A stretch of DNA of 64,000 nt from Dolichospermum flos-aquae CCAP 1403/13F (lineage in GTDB: Bacteria; Cyanobacteriota; Cyanobacteriia; Cyanobacteriales; Nostocaceae): contig NZ_CP051206.1 of assembly GCF_012516395.1 (NCBI RefSeq), forward strand, positions 1,240,001-1,304,000. Reading direction: 5' to 3'. Below the pieces are notes generated by a model. The model saw nothing but the letters and a program-made list of their open reading frames with translations, ran no database searches and was not told the origin of the DNA. This document shows positions 44,103-53,008 of this stretch, piece by piece; position 1 is the stretch's first letter, and every line of letters begins with the position of its first letter. The position numbers and the translations under genes are program-made.

Positions 44103-47100
44103 TTAGACAATCACAAAATGATTGACATTCAATGTTCCTGTTAATCCTGTAACTTCAATAATGGCATCATTAGCAGCATTAAACCCTGCGGTTGCATCAT
44201 TAATAGCCACAAAGGTTTTTTGTCCGAAACTGAACTGAGCAGCGTAATTTGAACCAAAGGCGGTGGCTGTTAATTTTGCTCCGATACCAGCAGCATCTAG
44301 AGTATTAACTGCTCCCACATCCACAAATCCGGCTCGCGCAGTAGAAACACGGAATAAATCATTACCAGTTGTGGCATTGAAATCAGTAATCACATCAAAA
44401 TTACTCAACAGAGAATCAGTGAGATTTTGATAAACAAACTTATCGCTGCCTAAACCACCAGTTAGAGTATCTTTACCACCCCCACCAGTGAGAATATCAT
44501 TATTTGCACCACCAACGAGGAAGTCATTAGCGCTAGTTCCTGTTAGAGTCAGACTAGAGGGATTGCCAATAGAACCATCACCATTTGCATCTATGCCAAA
44601 GTTAGTTTCTTGGGTGAAAGCATCAGCAGAATTTAATCCCCAATTTCCTTGAGAAGAAACCCAATTCCAGTTACTATCTAAACTCCAGATATGCAGATAG
44701 TTTCCAGAAATGTTTTTCCAAAGAACTTGATTAACGCCATTGACAGTTTCTGCGGCTATCGTTTGCCAACCAGCGTAGATATTTTGGTAGATTTGTTGTC
44801 CACCATTTTTAATAGCGGTTGGGGTATTCGTTCCGATTTGGGTAAAGTATTTGTTGGTGGCATCTTTGACTAGTTTGGTGTTACCTGCTAATTCAATTGG
44901 TGTGTAACCGATAACACCATCACCATTAGCATCTATGGCAAAGTTAGTTTCTTGAGTTAAAGCTTCTGCCGAATTTAATCCCCAATTTCCTTGAGAAGAA
45001 ACCCAATTCCAGTTATTATCTAAATGCCAAATATGCAGATAGTTTCCAGAAATGTTTTTCCAGAGAACTTGGTTATCCCCATTGACAGTTTCTGCGGCTA
45101 TCGTTTGCCATCCTGCGTAGATATTTTCGTAGATTTGTTGTCCACCATTTTTAATAGCGGTTGGGGTATTTGTTCCGATTTGGGTAAAGTATTTGTTGGT
45201 GGCATCTTTGACTAGTTTAGTATTACCTGCTGATTCTATTGCGGTATAAGGATTGCCAATAACACCATCACCATTAGCATCTATGCTAAAGTTAGTTTCT
45301 TGAGTTAAAGCTTCTGCCGAATTTAATCCCCAATTTCCTTCAGAAGAAACCCAATTCCAGTTATTATCTAAATGCCAAATATGCAGATAGTTTCCAGAAA
45401 CGTTTTTCCAGAGAACTTGGTTATCTCCATTGACAGTTTCTGCGGCTATCGTTTGCCATCCTGAACCGTAGATATCTTGGTAGATTTGTTGTCCACCATT
45501 TTTAATAGCAATTGGGGTATTTGTTCCGACTTGGGTAAAGTATTTGTTGGCTGCATCTTTGACTAACTTAGTATTACCTGCTGATTCAATTGCAGTATAA
45601 GGATTGCCAATAACACCATCACCATTAGCATCTATGCCAAAGTTAGTTTCTTGGGTGAAAGCATCAGCAGAATTTAATCCCCAATTTCCTTCAGAAGAAA
45701 CCCAATTCCAGTTATTATCTAAACTCCAGATATGCAGATAGTTTCCAGAAACGTTTTTCCAGAGAACTTGGTTATCCCCATTGACAGTTTCTGCGGCTAT
45801 CGTTTGCCATCCTGAACCGTAGATATCTTGGTAGATTTGTTGTCCACCATTTTTAATAGCAATTGGGGTATTTGTTCCGACTTGGGTAAAGTATTTGTTG
45901 GTGGCATCTTTAACTAACTTGGTATTACCTGCTGATTCAATTGGGGTAAAAACATCATCATTTAACATCGAAAGATGTAGGGTGTAACTATCTCCTGTTG
46001 CTGGAGGTGTTAAAGCAGAAGACGAATAGCGATAAACACCAATCACATAATCACTTGTTGTTAGTGTTTTATAGGTGAGAAATGATGCTGTGCTGTTACC
46101 AGTATTTCCGGTTTCTATACCATCATCATTACTGCTTAATAATTGGTTATTATTGGGATTCCACAGTCGCAGTATGGTATCAAAATTATTGTTGTCAATG
46201 TCGAAAACTAACTGAGTATTTGCAAGCGCATTAAACCGATATAAATCAAATGTGCCATCTCCTGTTCCCAGAATACTAACGTGATCATAAGTGGTGGAAA
46301 TATTACTGCCATTAAAATCCTGAATATCGGCGACTAGTTGACGATTAAAACTTGTATTAGCAATCACTTGAGCGGTTGCAAAAGTATTATTTCCCTCAAC
46401 TTCTGGCAGGGTATTCCCAATAGAACCATCATCATTAGTAATTGTCGTTATCCCTTGATTATCAGCAATGGTGGCATTGATAGGGTTACTTAGGTTAATA
46501 AAGAAGGTTTCATCACTTTCAGCTAAAGTATCCCCAAGTATAGGAACAGTAATTTGTTTACTGGTTTCTCCAGGGTTAACATTAAAGATTAATGTTCCCG
46601 TTGTGGCTGTGTAGTCACTTCCTGCGGTTGCTGTGCCATTAGCTGTGGCATAATTGACGGTGACTGGTTGGAAGGTTTCACCAGAAAGGGTAACGGTAAA
46701 GATGGCGTTTTTTGTCCCACTGTTGCCTTCAGTTAAGGTAACGTCATTTATACTGAGATTGAGGTTAGGGGCGGGTTGAAATTCAAATGCCCCGATATCA
46801 ACTGTACCACCGGAAATTCGTGTATATCCACTGCCTCGGTTATCAAAGGGAATGGGTTCTGTTCTATTTCCATCGCCATCAAGGTCTTCTGTATCAGCAG
46901 GGATTAAGCTGTTGTTACCAGCGTTAATCGCTGGGCTACCAGAAAGGAGAGCATGGGTGAGGGTGAGTCCACCGTTGTTTTGTAAGGGGCCGAGTCCGGG
47001 GTTGGGGTTAACAATATCTGTACCAGTGCCTACAGTGCCTTTAGCGCCAGCCAGAGAGCCAATTAAGTTGTTATTGTTACCATTAAATAGCGCTGAACTC

Positions 47101-48548
47101 AAAAAAGAAGAGAGAAGATCAGGAGCATTACTATTTATATTCCCAGCCACAATCGTGTTTTTGAGGTTAACCGTGGCACTAAGACTATAAATACCGCCAC
47201 CGCCATCGCCGTATTCGGTGCTGATAGCAGTATTCTTGGTAACAGTGCTGTTGATCAAATTGAATACTCCATTAGTAGAAGCATATATACCGCCCCCATT
47301 TCTCGCACTATTACCACTGATTGTAGTATTGAGTAAAGTAACTGAAGTGCCATTACTGTCTATGCCGCCCCCATTTCCCGCACTATTACCTCTAACGGTA
47401 GTATTGATCAGAGTCACCGATCCAGATACAGTAGAGATGCCGCCACCGTAAACTCCCCCTTCGTTGTTACTAATTGTCGAGTTAGTTGCAATTAGTGTAC
47501 CGCCGGAATTGTATATGCCGCCGCCTTCTTGAGAAGAGTCACCAGCAGCGATATTATTACTAACTATGCTGCCGTTGCGTAGGTAGACGAAACCACTGTT
47601 GTAGATGCCGCCTCCGCTATTAGAAAAACCGGACGCTTTGTTGCCTGTAACTGTCGAATTATACAAATCGAGAGCGGCATTAGAATCAACTCTAATACCT
47701 CCACCATCACTAGATATATTGCCGCCCGTAACCATTACATTCTGTAAGCTTAGTTGACCACCATCGAGTACCTGAAAAACGCGATCGCTATTTAATAAAC
47801 CTGACGCATTAATAGTTGCTTGTCCACCAACTGCCACAATATAAAGCACATTACTGCGACTTTTAATATCTAAATCTCCTGTCAAGGCTGCATTTTCATT
47901 AATCCCATTTGATGTCAGGTTGTAAGTTGTTCCTCCAGTTAACTGGATTTCATAATCAGTAGTCGGATTCGCATTGGCGATTATAATCGCATCCCGCAAC
48001 GATAAACCACCAGTAGCACTACCATCATTTTGATCTGCGGTTGTTGTCACTGTTAAAACAACTGGTGTATTTTGCTCTACAGCAACTTGTTCACCTCCTA
48101 CAGTAATATTTGCCGAATCATTTTCTGTGTTAATTCTGTCTAATTCCTGAGTTGTTAAATTCTGTCCGCGCACCAATGCTGAGAATTTTTCTCCTTCATC
48201 TCCGGGGGTGTCTATTTGATTAATTTGAGCATCAATAAAATGCCCAATTTCTTCTAATAGAACCGCGCTAATGGCTTCTGCTGTGGAAGTTGCGATAAAA
48301 TTAGCTGATAAATAAATCTTATTGGTGCTGGTGGCATAAGCGCCATTAGCACCGCCAAGAATGTTACTATCAAGAATTTCAACTTGCGGAAGTTGACTAA
48401 AATCACCAGATAGCCATTGTAAACGCAGAATTTCGGCTGCACTACGATTGTATTGTGTACCAAATGTAGTATCGAATAGATTCCAGAAGTTGTCTGAACC
48501 AGCAAAGGTGCTGAGTTGGTTGTAAGTCAGGGTGAGAACGGTATTCAT
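44103..48548 (-). CDS. Giant secreted/surface protein: beta-helix, Calx-beta, PPC-like, W-rich repeats, RTX tail
   Basis: 1481 residues. The N-terminal ~150 residues (QLSTFAGSDNFWNLFDTTFG ... LLEEIGHFIDAQIN) include an HFID-type motif common in cyanobacterial RTX proteins. A right-handed beta-helix follows (about 160-600) with GGGIYNSG, NSTISNN and GNSAGNGGGI rungs. Next come a Calx-beta domain (about 605-705), a PPC-like domain (about 715-870, FDLYRFNALANTQLVFDID), four W-rich repeats (about 875-1320), RTX GGxGxDxL repeats and the same C-terminal tail as the 40629 protein. No Sec signal, so type I secretion is likely. Probably an adhesin or sheath protein. Confidence 0.85.
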   Translation of the reverse strand: MNTVLTLTYNQLSTFAGSDNFWNLFDTTFGTQYNRSAAEILRLQWLSGDFSQLPQVEILDSNILGGANGAYATSTNKIYLSANFIATSTAEAISAVLLEEIGHFIDAQINQIDTPGDEGEKFSALVRGQNLTTQELDRINTENDSANITVGGEQVAVEQNTPVVLTVTTTADQNDGSATGGLSLRDAIIIANANPTTDYEIQLTGGTTYNLTSNGINENAALTGDLDIKSRSNVLYIVAVGGQATINASGLLNSDRVFQVLDGGQLSLQNVMVTGGNISSDGGGIRVDSNAALDLYNSTVTGNKASGFSNSGGGIYNSGFVYLRNGSIVSNNIAAGDSSQEGGGIYNSGGTLIATNSTISNNEGGVYGGGISTVSGSVTLINTTVRGNSAGNGGGIDSNGTSVTLLNTTISGNSARNGGGIYASTNGVFNLINSTVTKNTAISTEYGDGGGGIYSLSATVNLKNTIVAGNINSNAPDLLSSFLSSALFNGNNNNLIGSLAGAKGTVGTGTDIVNPNPGLGPLQNNGGLTLTHALLSGSPAINAGNNSLIPADTEDLDGDGNRTEPIPFDNRGSGYTRISGGTVDIGAFEFQPAPNLNLSINDVTLTEGNSGTKNAIFTVTLSGETFQPVTVNYATANGTATAGSDYTATTGTLIFNVNPGETSKQITVPILGDTLAESDETFFINLSNPINATIADNQGITTITNDDGSIGNTLPEVEGNNTFATAQVIANTSFNRQLVADIQDFNGSNISTTYDHVSILGTGDGTFDLYRFNALANTQLVFDIDNNNFDTILRLWNPNNNQLLSSNDDGIETGNTGNSTASFLTYKTLTTSDYVIGVYRYSSSALTPPATGDSYTLHLSMLNDDVFTPIESAGNTKLVKDATNKYFTQVGTNTPIAIKNGGQQIYQDIYGSGWQTIAAETVNGDNQVLWKNVSGNYLHIWSLDNNWNWVSSEGNWGLNSADAFTQETNFGIDANGDGVIGNPYTAIESAGNTKLVKDAANKYFTQVGTNTPIAIKNGGQQIYQDIYGSGWQTIAAETVNGDNQVLWKNVSGNYLHIWHLDNNWNWVSSEGNWGLNSAEALTQETNFSIDANGDGVIGNPYTAIESAGNTKLVKDATNKYFTQIGTNTPTAIKNGGQQIYENIYAGWQTIAAETVNGDNQVLWKNISGNYLHIWHLDNNWNWVSSQGNWGLNSAEALTQETNFAIDANGDGVIGYTPIELAGNTKLVKDATNKYFTQIGTNTPTAIKNGGQQIYQNIYAGWQTIAAETVNGVNQVLWKNISGNYLHIWSLDSNWNWVSSQGNWGLNSADAFTQETNFGIDANGDGSIGNPSSLTLTGTSANDFLVGGANNDILTGGGGKDTLTGGLGSDKFVYQNLTDSLLSNFDVITDFNATTGNDLFRVSTARAGFVDVGAVNTLDAAGIGAKLTATAFGSNYAAQFSFGQKTFVAINDATAGFNAANDAIIEVTGLTGTLNVNHFVIV

Positions 48549-49123
48549 GGTTTTGATTAATTATTAGTATTAAAATGATGTCTGGGGATGACAATCTATA
48601 TCACAAGTGTGACACAAATACTTAGAGATGTCAACCTGTACATCCGCACTGCAAATTAGGATATTTTTTTAATTGGTAGTCACCAGTGTCAATACTACTA
48701 TCAATTTTTAACAGCTTATATTCCCATCAAATATGCAATTGAAAGGTTAGAGTATGTTTAAAAATTCTAATTTATGACTAAAATGGACGATTAAAAGGTT
48801 TAGTGCTGCTCATTGGTGTCAACTTAGGCTAGGGATACTCCAGCAAGTGTTACAGTGAGCTTGCGATGCCCTGAGCTTGTCGAAGGGTCGAACTGCTCAG
48901 TACAAGAACAAACCTGCCCGGAACTTAAGTTCCGGTCTAAAAGCTAAAGTGCGTTAAAACGCACTCTAGTTAACTCAAAATCAAAAATTATCCTATTTTT
49001 GCTAAAATAGTCGGTTTTAACCGACTTTAGCTATGAGACAGGGAATTTATTCCCTGGATTTTATCTTTTTTATAGAATCTATCGAATCTATCGAATCAAC
49101 CGATTTAATTAAAATTACTACCC
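48549..49123. repeat. 575-bp spacer with serial palindromes
   Basis: No gene. A CCCTGAGCTTGTCGAAGGG element lies at 48869-48887. Then come palindromes CCGGAACTTAAGTTCCGG (48918-48935), AGTGCGTTAAAACGCACT (48948-48965), GTCGGTTTTAACCGAC (49010-49025) and CAGGGAATTTATTCCCTG (49039-49056), all perfect. The left 300 bp are AT-rich promoter DNA for the giant protein gene. Confidence 0.7.
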
Positions 49124-50023
49124 ATGACCAAAAAAATATTAACTGGACTTACTTCACAAACTTACGAACACCCATTTGATCGAAAAGCCTTAGCTTCTTT
49201 GCAAAATATGCCTGGTCTTTCTCCTTTGCTCAAAAAAGTCAACGAATATGGTATTGATCGTTTACTGAGATTGCAAAGTATTGCTAGTGAAATCAGAGTC
49301 ACACCCCGGAATTTTCCCCAATTGTATCAACCATTGTTAGAAGCTTGCCAAATTCTTGATGTGACAACTATTCCTGAATTGTATTTATTTCGAGGGACAG
49401 GACATATTAGAACCTATATTATTGGGGTAGAAAAACCCATTGTTGGTATTAATATAGAAGCAATGGAATGGTTAAATTATGATGAATTGCTGTTTATTTT
49501 TGGATACGAAATTGCTCGCATTAAAAGTCAGCACATGATTTATCATCAAATGTCAATTGTGATGCCAGTATTAAAGATATGGATCAGCAGTACCACATTA
49601 GGGTTAGGAGGATTGATAGCTAGTGGTGTAGAATTAGCATTATATAATTGGGTAATGATGGCAAAGTTCACTGCTGACCGGGCTGGTTTATTAGCTTGTC
49701 AGGATATTGATGTGGCAACGACCGCACTGATGAAACTTGCAGGTTTACCAGAAGAGTATTTAACTCCTCATGTGATCGAAGATTTCCTCATTCAATCCCG
49801 CGAATTTGCTGCTAATAGTGTTGATGGTTTAGATCAAGTTACGAAAATATTAAGTTATTCAGATTCTAATCTTTCTTGGTTAGTGATGCGGACAGGGGAA
49901 TTATTAAAATGGGTTGATTCAGGAGAATACAATCATGTACTTCAAGGAGAAAATGTCAACACTTCAAAAGGAGAAGAGGAAGGAGACGAAAAAGAAGGAT
50001 GGAATTTTTTGACTTCTTGGTAA
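49124..50023 (+). CDS. M48 metallopeptidase-like protein with lost zinc site (pseudoenzyme)
   Basis: 299 residues, with the organisation of bacterial M48 peptidases: a helical N-terminus, a PELYLFRG/IVGINIEAMEWL strand region, the active-site helix, two hydrophobic segments (about 143-176) and the FTADRAGLLACQD helix. The HExxH motif is replaced by YEIAR (residues 128-132) and the third zinc ligand Glu by Lys181 (KFTADRAG). All three metal ligands are gone although the scaffold is intact, so it is predicted inactive as a protease. The C-terminus is Glu/Lys-rich. The gene lies beside an IS200/IS605 element but shows no frameshift. Confidence 0.8.
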   Translation: MTKKILTGLTSQTYEHPFDRKALASLQNMPGLSPLLKKVNEYGIDRLLRLQSIASEIRVTPRNFPQLYQPLLEACQILDVTTIPELYLFRGTGHIRTYIIGVEKPIVGINIEAMEWLNYDELLFIFGYEIARIKSQHMIYHQMSIVMPVLKIWISSTTLGLGGLIASGVELALYNWVMMAKFTADRAGLLACQDIDVATTALMKLAGLPEEYLTPHVIEDFLIQSREFAANSVDGLDQVTKILSYSDSNLSWLVMRTGELLKWVDSGEYNHVLQGENVNTSKGEEEGDEKEGWNFLTSW

Positions 50024-50096
50024 TGGATATATGTATGATTAACGATTGCCTTGAATAATCTCTTATGCGTGGCTAAATTAGATTCCACAGGAGATG

Positions 50097-50273
50097 ATTG
50101 ACACTCCCCGGTCTAAAGACACGGGGATTCTTAAGATTTCACAATCTTAATATCTTGTTTGCACAAGTTCCCAGACTCAGTACGTTTGCACAAAAGTGCG
50201 TGCTGATACCGCCAGTTGCTCTACTTGGGGAAACCCCAAGACCGCACTGGCTCATCTTCTGGGCGTTTAGCTG
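50097..50273 (-). ncRNA. Putative omega RNA / right-end module of intact tnpB
   Basis: The region between the tnpB stop and the element tip is nearly identical to 35531-35707. It contains several stems, for example CAGTTGCTC ... and the cttggggaaaccccaag hairpin. In characterised systems the TnpB guide RNA spans the end of tnpB and the right end, and its guide comes from the abutting flank. Here that would be CATCTCCTGTGGAATCTAAT (minus strand, 50096 to 50077). Expression is not shown by sequence. Confidence 0.5.
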
Positions 50274-51593
50274 TTAAACAGCAAGTTTCGCGGAGTCCCC
50301 ACGTACTATTTTGAAACCTCTATCTCTGATAGTCTTTGCAGCACCAATATCGGCGTGTTCGTGATATCCGCATTCCGTACAAATGAATTTCTCACCATCA
50401 CGGTTTGACTTATCAGTATGCCCACAATTCCTACATTCTTGACTGGAGTATTTAGGATTAATCTTAATTACAACTTTTCCTTGCTTCACAGCGAGATACT
50501 CAATTTTTAAAATCAAATCACTCCAACTTGCATCAGAAATAGAACGGTTTAATCCTTTTTTTCTAGACTGGCCATTCTTTAAAAATCTCCCTGTTTTTTC
50601 ATCGGTTTTAACTTGGCAACGCCTCAACATACCGGAGATGTTTAAATCTTCTAAGGCAATAGCATCAACCTTTCTAGAAACTATTGTATTAGCAACACTC
50701 CATTGATAAGCAGTCCGTTTATCTGTAATCTTTTTGTGAAACCGTCCTACTTTATTAGCTGCTTTTTTACGATTCTTACTACCCTTGACTTTCCGATTAA
50801 CCCGTCGCTGTCTAATTTTTAAAGTGCGTCTAGCTTTTTTATTGGTTGAGAATTTAGGATTATCAATTTGATATCTGTCGGAGAAATGGACAAGTTTAGT
50901 TATTCCTAAGTCACAACCAAGAATAGAATTAACTTCGTTTAGCGGTTTTTTTACATAGTCTGGTATGGTTTTATCTTCAATCCTAATCGAAATATACCAG
51001 CCATCTTGCCGCTTTCTTAATGTAGCAGCTTTGATAGTAAAACCTGTTGGTATTAAGCGAGAATTGAAAAACCGCATCCATCCCAACTTGGGGAGATAGA
51101 TTTTATTACCTTGAACTTTTACGCCCATCTGGTAAGTAAAAGAGGTAAAATTACTACGGTTTTTAAAATTAGGAAACCCTCTCCCTTCAAAAAAGTTTTT
51201 GTAGGCAGTATCAAGGCGTTTGACGTTTTGCTGTAGAACTGTAGAATCAATTTCAGCAAACCAAGGTCTAGCTTTCTTTAGATATGGTAATGCCGTTATT
51301 TGAATATCACCAGCACTGCGTCGAGGGTTTTTGAGGTTGCCATTCTTGTCGGTTTTAGCATCCTTCCACGGCTCTCCACTTGCTCCATTTTTACTGACAA
51401 AACCAGTTAATGGACAAGCTTCTGCTTTAGTCCTAATATCACAATAGTCACCTTGAATAAATTGCTGATTGTATTGAGCTATTCTGTCAGCCAAACTCCA
51501 ATTGTAAGTAGACCGGAGCATATCTAGCCAACTATCCATTTTATTGGACTGTCTAATATTAGGACGTAGCTTATATACATAATTTGTTAGCAA
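50274..51593 (-). CDS. tnpB: RNA-guided endonuclease TnpB of IS200/IS605
   Basis: 439 residues from a TTG (51593), supported by GGGAGAG upstream. N-terminal helix-turn-helix (KLRPNIRQSNKMDSWLDML), the WED/REC region, then RuvC: Asp in ILGCDLGITKLV, Glu in AIALEDLNISGM and Asp in EHADIGAAKTI. The zinc finger is CRNCGH ... CTECGY. All catalytic residues are present, so it is predicted active. It is divergent from the broken tnpA. The C-terminal third is duplicated at 35173-35530. Confidence 0.93.
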   Translation of the reverse strand: MLTNYVYKLRPNIRQSNKMDSWLDMLRSTYNWSLADRIAQYNQQFIQGDYCDIRTKAEACPLTGFVSKNGASGEPWKDAKTDKNGNLKNPRRSAGDIQITALPYLKKARPWFAEIDSTVLQQNVKRLDTAYKNFFEGRGFPNFKNRSNFTSFTYQMGVKVQGNKIYLPKLGWMRFFNSRLIPTGFTIKAATLRKRQDGWYISIRIEDKTIPDYVKKPLNEVNSILGCDLGITKLVHFSDRYQIDNPKFSTNKKARRTLKIRQRRVNRKVKGSKNRKKAANKVGRFHKKITDKRTAYQWSVANTIVSRKVDAIALEDLNISGMLRRCQVKTDEKTGRFLKNGQSRKKGLNRSISDASWSDLILKIEYLAVKQGKVVIKINPKYSSQECRNCGHTDKSNRDGEKFICTECGYHEHADIGAAKTIRDRGFKIVRGDSAKLAV

Positions 51594-51673
51594 ATATAAG
51601 TCTCTCCCATTGTTGTTTCTTTTATTTGATTATACAATAGCTATATACAAATAGCAAGTAAATATTTTAGGTT

Positions 51674-52080
51674 ATGGCTAAGTTTTCTCTTCTACGAGTA
51701 CAGGCACGAAAGCAACGCAGTCTCACTGCTGAATTATCACTTTGTCTTTATTCCTAAACGTCGGAAAAAAGTGCTGGTAGGTTCTATCGCACCAGAGGTT
51801 ACAGCAAATTATTTGCGAGTTGGTTATAGAAAATAGGTGGAAAATTATTGCTATGGAGATTATGCCGGATCATGTCCATCTGTTTTTAAATGTGAAGCCA
51901 ACCGATGATCCATCTAGCATCATGAGGAAAATCAAGGGGAGAGCATCTCATCATCTTAGGAAAGAATTTCCCGAACTTTTAAAAATACCTACGCTGTGGA
52001 CACCAAGCTATTTTGTTAGTACCGCTGGGAATATCTGCACAGAAACGGTTAAGAAATATATTGAACAGCAACGCGATTAA
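51674..52080 (+). pseudogene. tnpA: IS200-type Y1 transposase TnpA, frameshifted
   Basis: Three reading frames are needed. The first begins MAKFSLLRVQARKQRS at 51674. The second gives LNYHFVFIPKRRKKVLVGS (about 51728-51790). The third gives RLQQIICELVIENRWKIIA, then MEIMPDHVHLFLN with the HUH motif and KKYIEQQ with the catalytic Tyr (to 52080). At least two frameshifts separate them, so TnpA is inactive. The signature motifs themselves are intact, so decay is recent. Confidence 0.82.
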
Positions 52081-52394
52081 CGTCAATGCAGGATAAAGGA
52101 AAGCAACTAGCCTTCATCCCTTGTCTAAAGCACAGATGTAGCTTCCTAAGTCAGCTACATCTTCAAGGGTTTTCGGCATTTCCCTTATAAAAAAGTTTTC
52201 ATAATAATGCTGCTTGAAAACCCGTAGGAGCGCAGCCCCTGCGCCCTTGCCTCATCTAATAACGGCTATATATCTTTTTCCCAACCATAACTAATTGAAC
52301 ACCAGATTGGTTTAAATTTGCTAACCTAGAAATGGTGTAAATATTGCTGATGGTAGCGTGGTTCTCTATTAAAACTATTATTTGAGCAACAATT
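52081..52394. other. IS200/IS605 left end and spacer
   Basis: Holds the left-end hairpin (gatgtagcttcctaagtcag then ctacatc, about 52135-52165) and about 200 bp without features before the 2TM gene. A gtaggagcgcagcccctgcg short repeat is at about 52223. No gene was seen. Confidence 0.5.
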
Positions 52395-52895
52395 ATGACA
52401 GCATTTAACTCTGACAGCCTGCGTTCCTACAGTCAAGATGATGTCCAGCAAATTCTGCAATTAGCGATCGCCCGTCAAGTAGACGATAATGATCAGGAAT
52501 TTTCCTATCAGCAGATAGTGGAAATTGCCACAGAGTTACAAATATCACCTGATACATTGCAACAAGCGGAACGGGATTGGTTAGTCAAACAAAGCGAAGT
52601 TGAACAACGTAAAACTTTTAATCTTTATCGTCAAAGTAAATTTAAAAAACGGTTAGGAAATTACGCAATTATTAATATTTTTTTCCTGGGTATGGATGCC
52701 ATTAGTGGCGGTATTTCTTGGTCACTTTATATCTTACTAGGTTGCGGATTAGCCATATCCTTAGATATTTGGAATACTTTTCAAACCCAAGGTGAAGATT
52801 ACGAAATCGCCTTTCAAAGATGGAATCGCAACCATCAAATTAAACAAACAATCAATACAGTTCTAAATAGATGGTTTAAGATATTTAGTCCTTAA
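52395..52895 (+). CDS. 2TM domain-containing protein
   Basis: 166 residues. The N-terminal soluble part (about 1-75) has a SYSQDDVQQILQLAIARQ helix also found at the front of many cyanobacterial membrane-associated proteins. The 2TM domain (about 80-150) has two helices, IINIFFLGMDAISGG and LYILLGCGLAISLDIWN, preceded by KFKKRLGNYAI and followed by a FQRWNRN segment. Function is unknown. The gene is convergent with prfA, with a shared hairpin between them. Confidence 0.8.
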   Translation: MTAFNSDSLRSYSQDDVQQILQLAIARQVDDNDQEFSYQQIVEIATELQISPDTLQQAERDWLVKQSEVEQRKTFNLYRQSKFKKRLGNYAIINIFFLGMDAISGGISWSLYILLGCGLAISLDIWNTFQTQGEDYEIAFQRWNRNHQIKQTINTVLNRWFKIFSP

Positions 52896-52946
52896 ACTTT
52901 AGATACAGTTAAAAAACTCAATATCGTCTATTTTCTATGCTCATCA

Positions 52947-52988
52947 GAAAACCGCCTGTGGGTGCAAAAATAACAACAAGCGGTTTTC
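52947..52988. terminator. Bidirectional hairpin terminator at the end of the ribosomal operon
   Basis: Arms GAAAACCGC and GCGGTTTTC with a ~24-base loop lie between the 2TM gene and the prfA stop. T-rich sequence follows the plus-strand arm. It probably ends the long minus-strand operon. Confidence 0.7.
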
Positions 52989-53008
52989 TAAGATATTTAT
53001 GAGGTAAA

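Larger units (their letters stand above)
50097..52190. mobile_element. IS200/IS605 family element with intact tnpB and broken tnpA
   Basis: Divergent tnpA (plus) and tnpB (minus), the IS605 layout. The right end, next to the tnpB 3' side, carries the CCCCGTGTCTTTAGACCGGG hairpin and the tip ATTGACACTCCCC at about 50097, fixed by comparison with the second copy at 35707. The left end, after tnpA, carries the hairpin GATGTAGCT / AGCTACATC at about 52135-52165; its exact tip (near 52190) could not be set. No terminal inverted repeats or target duplication, as expected. Confidence 0.75.

Noticed and set aside
40800-47500. Open frames on the plus strand opposite the surface-protein genes (for example 44691-44873, 45024-45215, 46852-47190, 47218-47451)
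   Set aside because: They are antisense shadows created by the repetitive coding strand, repeat with the W-rich modules and have no ribosome sites.
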